This document shows, one piece after another, positions 57,335 to 64,000 of a stretch of DNA of 64,000 nt. The notes beneath the pieces were generated by a model, which worked only from the letters and a program-made list of their open reading frames with translations, ran no database searches and was not told where the DNA came from. The number at the start of each line of letters is the position of its first letter. Within the stretch, counting starts at the first letter, position 1. Position numbers and translations under genes: made by a program. Origin of the DNA: Alligator mississippiensis (taxonomy: Eukaryota; Chordata; Crocodylia; Alligatoridae); contig NC_081824.1 of assembly GCF_030867095.1 (NCBI RefSeq), forward strand, positions 56,516,882-56,580,881, written 5' to 3'.

Positions 57335-58090
57335 TGTGTAACAGGGGACCCTGACACTGTTACCTGGGTGTAAGGGAACAGGATGGAGGAAACTGTGGCA
57401 GGGAGCCGTTAGGCTCCTGCCACTAACAGGAATGCTTCAGACTCAGCTGGCTGTGTGGGGCCACAGCTTTAGGAGGGCAAGTTATCTCTTGATTAACAGG
57501 AAAACCCTGTGCAGAGCTGGGGGAAAGCATGTGATAAAAAGGGTGTCATGGCTTCTAGTCTGGCCCTGCATGCTGAAAGTAGGGAAATGCCTGCACCAGG
57601 TGGACTAGCAGGCACCTGAGCTGTTTCCTGGAGCTGCCCATAGGGAATTAAGGTGAGCTGATAGCCTGAGTGGAGCAAGAACCCACAGGTGGGTAGGATT
57701 TTAGTTGGAAAACAGTGTATTGTATTGTGTATGTTGTAATTTAAACTTTAGACTAGTGGAATGGATGTGGCTATAAGGGGTGAAACAGAAGCCATAGGGA
57801 TGCTGCAGAGACACCCCACATACAGCCTTGCCCTGGGTGAGGGATACTGGGGAGGTGAGGGACCTGAGGTGAACCAGTAGCAGCCTCGTCCTGGGTCAGG
57901 GATACCAGAGAGTCTGGACAAAAGCAAGACTACCATGCGTGTGTATGTGTTGCAGGGGGTGGAGGCAGGGGGAACCGCAGACTGAATGAAACCTAGATTT
58001 GCCTGGTCAGGGATACCAGGGAGTGGGAGTGGGCCAAGACAGACTGTGAGCAACTGTGAGTGGCCTGGCTTCCCAGGAGGCTAGGACAAG
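57335..58090 (+). mobile_element. Probable LTR with 5' hairpin
   Basis: It starts TGTGTAACAGGGG, with stem GTAACAG (57338-57344) pairing CTGTTAC (57357-57363). A TATA-like GATAAAAA lies at 57533-57540, about 198 bp in. Further on, three imperfect copies of CTGGGTCAGGGATACCAGGG (about 57832, 57891 and 57999) form a short tandem array. This architecture matches the LTR at 43028. The right edge is taken as the start of the next CR1 at 58091, and a terminal ...GGACA at about 58087 would fit. No target duplication found. Confidence 0.5.
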
Positions 58091-59872
58091 ATTCATAGAT
58101 GCTAGGTTCGGAAGGGACCTCAATAGATCATCGAGTCCGACCCCCTGCATAGGCAGGAAAGAGTGCTGGGTTCAGATGACCCCAGCCAGATGCCTATCTA
58201 ACCTCCTCTTGAAGACCCCCAGGGTAGGGGAGAGCACCACCTCCCTTGGGAGCCCATTCCAGACCTTGGCCACTCTAACTGTGAAGACGTTCTTCCTAAT
58301 GTCCAATCTAAATCTGCTCTCTGCTAGCTTGTGGCCATTATTTCTTGTAACCCTTGGGGGCGCCTTGGTGAATAAAACCTCACCAATTCCCTTCTGTGCC
58401 CCCGTGATGAACTTATAGGCAGCCACAAGGTCACCTCTCAACCTTCTCTTGCGGAGGCTGAAGAGGTCTAGGTGCCCCAGTCTCTCCTCATAGGGCTTGG
58501 CCTGCAAGCCCTTAACCATATGAGTGGCCCTTCTCTGGACCCTTTCCAGGTTATCCACATCTCTCTTGAAGTGTGGCGCCCAAAATTGAACGCAGTATTC
58601 CAACTGCGGTCTGACCAGCGCCCGATGGAGGGGAAGTATCACCTCCTTGGATCTGTTTGTCATGCATCTGCTGATGCACGATAAAGTGCCATTAGCTTTT
58701 CTGATGGCTTCATCACACTGCCGACTCATGTTCATCTTGGAGTCCACTAGGACTCCAAGATCCCTTTCCGCTTCCGTTCCACCAAGCAGGTCATTCCCTA
58801 GGCTGTAGGTGTGCTGGACATTTTTCCTCCCTAGGTGCAGTACTTTGCATTTCTCCTTGTTGAATTGCATTCTGTTATTTTCAGCCCATTTGTCCAACCT
58901 GTCCAGGTCTGCTTATAGTTGTTCCCTGCCTTCCGGTGTGTCTACTTCTCCCCACATTTTTGTGTCATCCACAAACTTGGACAGAGTACACTTCAGTCCC
59001 TCGTCCAAGTCGCTGATGAAGACATTGAAGAGTATCAGTCCTAGGACCGAGCCTGCGGAACTCCACTGCCCACACCCTTCCAGGTCGATACCAACCCATC
59101 CACTACGACTCTCTGGGTACGAGCCTCTAGTCAATTCACCACCCACCAGACTGTGTAGTCATCCAAGTCACAGCCTCTTAACTTGTTCACCAGTATGGGG
59201 TGGGATACCGTATCGAAGGCCTTCCTGAAGTCTAAGTATATGACATCAACCCCTACTCCTGCGTCCAGGTGTTTTGTAACCTGGTCATAAAAAGAGACTA
59301 GGTTAGTCAGACATGATCTATCGGCTATGAATCCGTGCTGGTTTCCACTCAGCATAATTTTTCCTGCCGGGCTCTCGCAAATGTGAGCCTTGATAATTTT
59401 TTCAAAGACTTTGCCAAGGATGGAGGTGACACTGACTGGCCTATATTTGCCTGGGTCCTCCTTCCTCCCCTTCTTGAAAATGGGGACCACATTGGCCCTT
59501 TCCCAGTCCTCTGGGACCTGGCCCGTGTGCCACGAGTGTTTAAATATTCCTGCAAGTGGCTGTGCAATGATGTCAGCCAGTGCCTACAGTACCTTTGGAT
59601 GGAGCTCATCTGGGCCTGCCGGCTTAAACACATCCAGTTCCTCCAAGTGACTCTGCACCATCTCAGGGTCTACGCATGGTAATCTGGCACCCTGCTGCTG
59701 CCTCTCTACAATCCCAGTGAGAGACTTGTCTTGCCCCTCACTTAGGAACACTGAGGCAAAGAACTCATTGAGGAGTTCAGCCTTGTCCCCCCTGTCTGTC
59801 CTCAATTGCTTCTGCCCATTTAGTAGGGGTCCTATTCCACCCTGGGCCTTCCTTTTACTCCCTATATATCTA
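58091..59872 (-). mobile_element. CR1 LINE 'F', minus strand
   Basis: The 3' end is at 58091 (ATTCATAGATGCTAGGTTCG). The copy follows CR1 'D' closely and is 5' truncated in the linker at about 59872. Long open stretches remain, so it is fairly young and the same subfamily as 'D'. Confidence 0.92.
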
Positions 59873-59925
59873 GATGTCCATGACGCTTGTGCAAGATGTT
59901 GATGAGGCTTGTGTTGTGGAAACAC
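58172..59925 (-). pseudogene. CR1 'F' reverse transcriptase
   Basis: Blocks on the minus strand are 'SKRKAQGGIGPLLNGQKQL' (linker), 'MVPIFKKGRKEDPGKYRPVS', 'DVIYLDFRKAFDTVSHPILV' (motif A) and '[15 protein letters not shown]' (motif C, FADD changed to FVDD but both Asp kept). A 241-codon C-terminal stretch (58897-58172) begins 'MDKWAENNRMQFNKEKCKVL' and ends 'LGVFKRRLDRHLAGVI'. Frame breaks lie near 59140 and 58905. The last few codons upstream of 59872 are not CR1. Comparison with 'D' shows the same C-terminal wording with few changes. Confidence 0.88.
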
Positions 59926-60112
59926 AACAGAGAGGTGATGGGCTTACCCAGAGGGGGAGTGGATTCTCCATCCTTGGAGGTTTTCAAGACCCGGCTAGAC
60001 AAAGCTTTAGCTAGGGTGATCTACTTGGAGATGGTCCTGCTTTAATCAGGGGGTTGGACTGGAAGAATTCCTGAGGTCCCTTCCTTCCCTAATTTTCTAT
60101 GATTTCTATGAA
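59925..60112 (+). mobile_element. CR1 3'-terminal fragment, plus strand
   Basis: GTGGATTCTCCATCCTTGGA, GGTTTTCAAGACCCGGCTAG, then GGGGGTTGGACTGGAAGAAT and a TTTTCTATGATTTCTATG end. This is a separate, divergent copy, oriented opposite to the adjacent 'F' copy. Confidence 0.8.
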
Positions 60113-60191
60113 ACAACATTTTATTTACAGTAAAAAGTCAAAGTCTAGCTATTGCCTTTGCAAAGGACTGGTGCTTAGCCTTATTACTCAC

Positions 60192-60324
60192 CTGACACAC
60201 TGAAGTTCCTGCTGCCTCACCCGTACTGGCTCCTGGTATACCATATTTCTTGGACACTGTATGTTTCCAGGCCAACTTACTCTGTGTCACACAGTTAGCC
60301 ATGACATTAAAAACAATCTTTTTT
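60192..60324 (-). other. Candidate exon, minus strand (unproven)
   Basis: On the minus strand a 133-bp stretch starts after ACAATGTAG (with a T-run about 15-25 bases upstream) and ends at GTGTGTCAG followed by GTGAGT, a consensus splice donor. One frame is open throughout and reads 'NVMANCVTQSKLAWKHTVSK' and 'GIPGASTGEAAGTSVCQ'. The open frame extends 188 codons (60704-60138), although the upstream part is AT-rich and intron-like. I do not recognise the peptide. It may be an exon of an unknown gene or non-coding RNA, or chance. Confidence 0.2.
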
Positions 60325-61657
60325 CTACATTGTGCACTCCAAAAAAAGGTATTTGTAGGTATGCAAGATAATATTGTAATACTATCTATAATTCTGAGAT
60401 GCCATAGAGCAACATATTTTAAAAATGATTTTGATGATATACCTTGTGAAATTTGAAAACTATATTTTATACTGTTTTTCATGAATTTAGGGAAAATATA
60501 AAATAAATACATGTACACAGAAATGTGAAAATTCTCTACCAGGGATAAAACTATATTGATGACTTTCATATTTTCAATTGGATTAAATTTAATTTCAGGA
60601 TTGGATTTACAATTATGCTTTGAACCATATACAACTTGTGATGTAAAGTGCACTTTTGATACCATATTGTTGATCTTGTGAAAGATATATAAATGAATAT
60701 ACATTAAGTATATAGTAAATTAATAAACATTAGGTTTCAGTAGTCAAAATCTAAAGTATGTTTTCAATACATAAACATTTATTAATACTCTTATAGAATT
60801 TTATCCATAATCAGTGTAGCAAGCAGTAGTTAGCAGCTGATACTACAAAAAAATATTACTGTTGTCTTTTGTCAAAGAAAAATAAAAAGCCAGGAACTGA
60901 CAGAGGGGTGGGGAAGGGTATAGAACAGTAAGTGCTCTTTTATGAGAAATATATCATCTTAAAATATTGCTACTGAAATGTCCCAGGTTTTTTGCTTTTT
61001 TTTTTTTTTTTGAAAAAGTGGGTGATTTAATCTCAGTCAAACCTAAAACACATTATGGGGGAATCAGGGCAAGGTCAAAACAGTCTGAATCTACAGAGGA
61101 CTTTTCTTTATATGGCAATCAGTCTGACATCTTTAAAATAAAAATAACAGGAGGGAAAGAACAAGATTATGACTCATCCAGATTTTTATATGATTAATGC
61201 CAAAAATAACCCTTTCCCCACAAAAGTCCTTCATCTGAAACTTGGAAGACTGTGGTATCCCCTATTAAAAAGTATATCCAGAATTCCTGCAAGGACAGAA
61301 ATAAGCCAATATGACTTGGTTATTGTCCTTTTTTATTTGTTCAGCTTTCAGGGATCATCATCTTACTTGAATATGCAGAATGACATTTAATAGAAAATTA
61401 TTTTTGTCACTGTCTAGTCAGCATTGAAACTAAATTTCTTAAGTGGATTCACTACTTAAATTTAAGCCAGAGAACAATGATTAGCACTAAAGGTGTTGAC
61501 TCTTCCATTTTTTCCATTTGGTTACCTGCCAAGGAAACTTATTTTTCCCTTTATTATTTGTCCTTGTATTTGAAACCCTTGTTTAGCTTTTGTTTCCATC
61601 CAGATAGTTTTCTGCCTGGATGTTCTTTTAGCTCTTCTTGCCAATTATTTGCATATA
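60325..61657. other. Gene-free AT-rich stretch
   Basis: No recognised gene or repeat. A T-run lies at 60997-61011. Open frames near 61169 and 61477 lack domains. Confidence 0.5.
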
Positions 61658-62388
61658 GTGGGTATGTCTACACATGCAAGTGTTGCTGAGTGGTAAAACC
61701 ACCCTAGGTGGGTGTCGACACATGTAGAGATTTGGGAGCAGATTTACTGCTCTTGGCAACAATTTGCTTCGTCCCCCTGTAGCCCTACACTGCCCCCCTG
61801 CAGCAGCCAGGGAAGCTGGAGGCTCTGGCTGCACCTGCCTGTGGCCCCACACACTGGCCACCTGTTTTCTTGTCCCAGAGCAGCATGCAGACCTCTGTGT
61901 AAGCCTGCTATGGCTTTGTTGTTGCAGCCTGTGCCCACTGCACCACCCCCTGGTCCCTGCCACTTCACTGCCACAGGCTCCTTCTGGACACCCCGATTGC
62001 TTGCTCCACCACCACAGTGACTGCTGCCTGACTCAGGTCAGTCTTGGCTCTGACAGCCCCACCCCTCCCTGTCCCCCTGTGCAGTGCAGCCACCTGGCTT
62101 TGCTCACCATGCTGTCCCAGCTGCCCTGCCATCATCCTGCTGCCACTCAGACCCCATGTTGCGACTCAGAACCTGGCAGGGATGCTGATGATGTGCACCT
62201 GGACGCCACCAGCAGGGCTGTCCACATGCTCCTGGACCTCCAGGCCCACCACCTGTGTGCCTACTCAGCCAGCCAGCCAGAACTGGTGGCTTCATGTAGG
62301 CCACCTGGATGCCTGGCCCCAGACTCTCCCCCCCCCCCACTGTCTACCCCACCACCATGCTCACTGCAGACAGTTCTCAGCAAAGTAC

Positions 62389-62394
62389 TTTATT
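62389..62394 (-). promoter_or_regulatory. Poly(A) signal AATAAA, minus strand
   Basis: AATAAA followed by GTACTTTGCTGAGAAC on the minus strand, downstream of the candidate exon at 62820-63456. Confidence 0.35.
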
Positions 62395-62523
62395 CTCCTC
62401 CACAAATATGGACCCCCCTCCACCCTCTCTCCACATTGATATAGCCTGATCCCCCTCCCTTCCCCACAACAGATCCTGTCCTTTTCTCCTCCACTTTCCA
62501 CCCCACTCACCCCATCCACTACC

Positions 62524-62529
62524 AATAAA
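62524..62529 (+). promoter_or_regulatory. Poly(A) signal AATAAA, plus strand
   Basis: CCAATAAAACATC on the plus strand. Together with the minus-strand signal it would give overlapping convergent 3' ends. No convincing plus-strand gene is seen upstream. Confidence 0.3.
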
Positions 62530-62819
62530 ACATCTTCTTCCCTGTGAAGACCCTGTCTAGTGCATGTTGTGTGTGCTGCCCTGGGGTGAGGGGCAGTGGG
62601 GTGAGGGTGCCTAGGGGGTGGAGCCTAGGGACAGACAAGCAGAACCATGGCCTCTGGTCATAACCCTGTAGGTGTACATGTTGTGGTGAGTCTGGTGGGT
62701 GGAGGGCTCACCCAGGGGCAATGGTGGGCACTGCTCTGCTGGCTCAGGTGGCTCCCACTCCTGAAGCCAGCAGGCTAGGCCAGCAAGGCCCATGCATATT
62801 CCTATCCGTCCTGCAGGCA

Positions 62820-63456
62820 GGTCATGCTCCAGGACACATGGAGCTGGGGTGAGAGGTGGGGCTGGACCCAGGCAGAGGGATTGTGTGGTGGGAGACTTGG
62901 GGTGGGCTCAGGGCAGGGTCTCCTGGCTGGTGGAGGTGCTGCTGCATCTCAGCCCAGGACCACAAGAGGGCTTGTGGCCAGGCAGGGCTGCAGCCAGTGA
63001 CTGGGCAGCAGGTGGCATGAAGGCAACTGCCAAGGCCAGGATGGTGTACAGCACTTGGCAGTCTTCTTCCATGGCCTCCACTGCCTTGGCCACTAGGGCA
63101 GCCTGCCACCTGTCCCCCAGGGCCAGGATCATGTCCCTGAATTCTTGGTCCACCTGGTCCCTCCACCAGTCCCTCTCCTCCTTGCCTGTGAGCCTCTCTC
63201 CTCCTCACACATGAGCCTCTCCTCCTTGTATGGATCCCATTCCCACTCTTGGTGATTTCCTCCACTTGGCAGGCCTGCAAGTTCACCAGGAACTCCTTGG
63301 CCACTGTGACCAGGTGGTCCAGCAGTTGGGTGTGGTCCTGGGTCCTGCACTGTCAGAGTTGGTGCATACACAGGGCCCCAGCTGAGACTGGCGATGACCC
63401 TGGAAGTGCATCCTGGCTGCCAACTGGTGCCTCTCCCCTGTGTGAGGCTGCAGCTC
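62820..63456 (-). pseudogene. Possible transposon-borne coding exon, unidentified
   Basis: On the minus strand TTTCTTCTGTCTCTGTAG, an excellent splice acceptor, ends at 63457. The following sequence codes, with one or two frame changes (near 63300 and 63195), for 'LLDHLVTVAKEFLVNLQACQ', 'WDPYKEERLMCEEE', 'KEERDWWRDQVDQEFRDMIL' and 'ALGDRWQAALVAKAVEAMEE'. The Glu/Arg/Trp-rich, helix-like character looks like the charged C-terminal coil found in accessory DNA-binding proteins of DNA transposons, though I cannot name a family. An AATAAA lies downstream at 62389-62394 on the same strand. A TATA box or first exon was not identified. GC-rich composition also opens other frames here, so chance is possible. 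Confidence 0.35.
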
Positions 63457-64000
63457 CTACAGAGACAGAAGAAAGAGTTATTTATGAGTGTTTGCAACTT
63501 TCTGAGATAAGATGGTCAATACCAGAGGGCTGTGTGCTGTCCAGTCTCAGACAGGGGTTTGTGAGTGCACAGGTGCCCATGACCATGGGAAGTGAGCCAG
63601 GCAGGCCACAGCACAGGCAGCCAGTAGCAATTGCTCTGCAGAGGCAGTTGGGCCGCTGGGTTCTGGCTCCAGGCAGTGTGCCTCTCTGACCCTCTTCCCA
63701 GACTGGAAGAGGCCTGTCTCCTGGCACCATCTGCTTGTGTGGCTCCAAAGCTACTCCCTCACCTCCTACTCCTGCAAGCCAACCTGTTTTCTATGCTACT
63801 GCCAAGCCCACAGCACCTGGGGTTGGGCACCAGGGACTCCCAGCTCACTGGGATGCAGAGCTGGTGGTGCCCCCACCCTTTCCCCCAGTAGGCCTCTCCA
63901 GAGAGGCACCGTGGGCCAGCCCTGAGAGGTGCCTATGGTGCCTGATGCCCAGGTGTATCTGTGGATATGGCATGTGACCCTGAGCTTTAACAGTGTGGAG

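Larger units (their letters stand above)
61658..64000. mobile_element. GC-rich DNA-transposon-like unit, runs off the window
   Basis: The unit opens TGGGTATGTCTACACATGC, a terminus of the kind seen in Harbinger-like or related elements of reptiles, followed by an abrupt rise in GC content that continues to the window end. It contains a plausible minus-strand gene (62390-63456, see separate entry) and facing poly(A) signals: AATAAA on the plus strand at 62524-62529 and on the minus strand at 62389-62394. The opposite terminus would lie beyond 64000. Superfamily is inference from the terminus only. Confidence 0.4.

Noticed and set aside
61764..62444. 226-codon plus-strand open frame
   Set aside because: Pro/Cys/Leu/His-rich low-complexity translation in a C-rich region, without any domain. 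A minus-strand gene is more plausible nearby.

Overview
This 64 kb window looks like a non-coding, repeat-dense piece of an amniote nuclear genome, most likely crocodilian (possibly turtle). The evidence is the dominance of CR1 LINEs of several ages, with A/T-poor '..TTCTATGA' 3' ends and no L1 or Alu. Penelope-like retroelements with a GIY-YIG endonuclease, many hAT-type non-autonomous DNA transposons with 8-bp target duplications, and long AT-rich single-copy stretches with dinucleotide repeats point the same way. The species assignment is inference from repeat composition. I found no convincing complete host gene, no tRNA or rRNA, and no bacterial-type feature.

Layout. 1-1.83 kb: 5' half of a minus-strand CR1 (ORF1 and endonuclease). 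5.3-6.6 kb: old fragment of a different LINE. 7.2 kb and 11.5 kb: hAT MITEs. 8.6-9.4, 16.5-17.6, 18.1 and 19.6-20.6 kb: decayed CR1 pieces. 13.2-14.2 kb: two fold-back inverted repeats around microsatellites. 23.6-30.2 kb: one plus-strand CR1 split by a 2.3 kb hAT element, an LTR-like insert and a solo LTR with target duplication. 30.2-37.0 kb: a four-level nest, in which a CR1 holds a Penelope-like element (9-bp target duplication), which holds a second CR1, which holds a solo LTR. 41.2-44.2 kb: the 3' part of an LTR retroelement whose decayed internal region encodes coiled coils and an RRM-like domain, followed by a polypurine tract and a long LTR with a 40-bp minisatellite. 45.3-48.5 kb: hAT MITE, then the best-preserved CR1 (minus strand). 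52.9-54 kb: GC-rich transposon-like sequence. 55.2-57.3 kb: a CR1 carrying a Penelope 3' fragment and a hAT. 57.3-60.1 kb: LTR and further CR1 copies. 61.65-64 kb: GC-rich transposon-like unit with a possible spliced minus-strand gene.

All recognisable coding sequence is mobile-element derived and carries frameshifts or stops. Nothing in the window looks like a functioning multi-gene system. The most unusual item is the LTR retroelement with an RRM-like (hnRNP M-like) segment next to its 3' LTR. Three LTRs in the window also share a TGTGT start followed by a short hairpin and a TATA-like box 180-205 bp further on. Family names come from my recognition of motifs, not from a database search.
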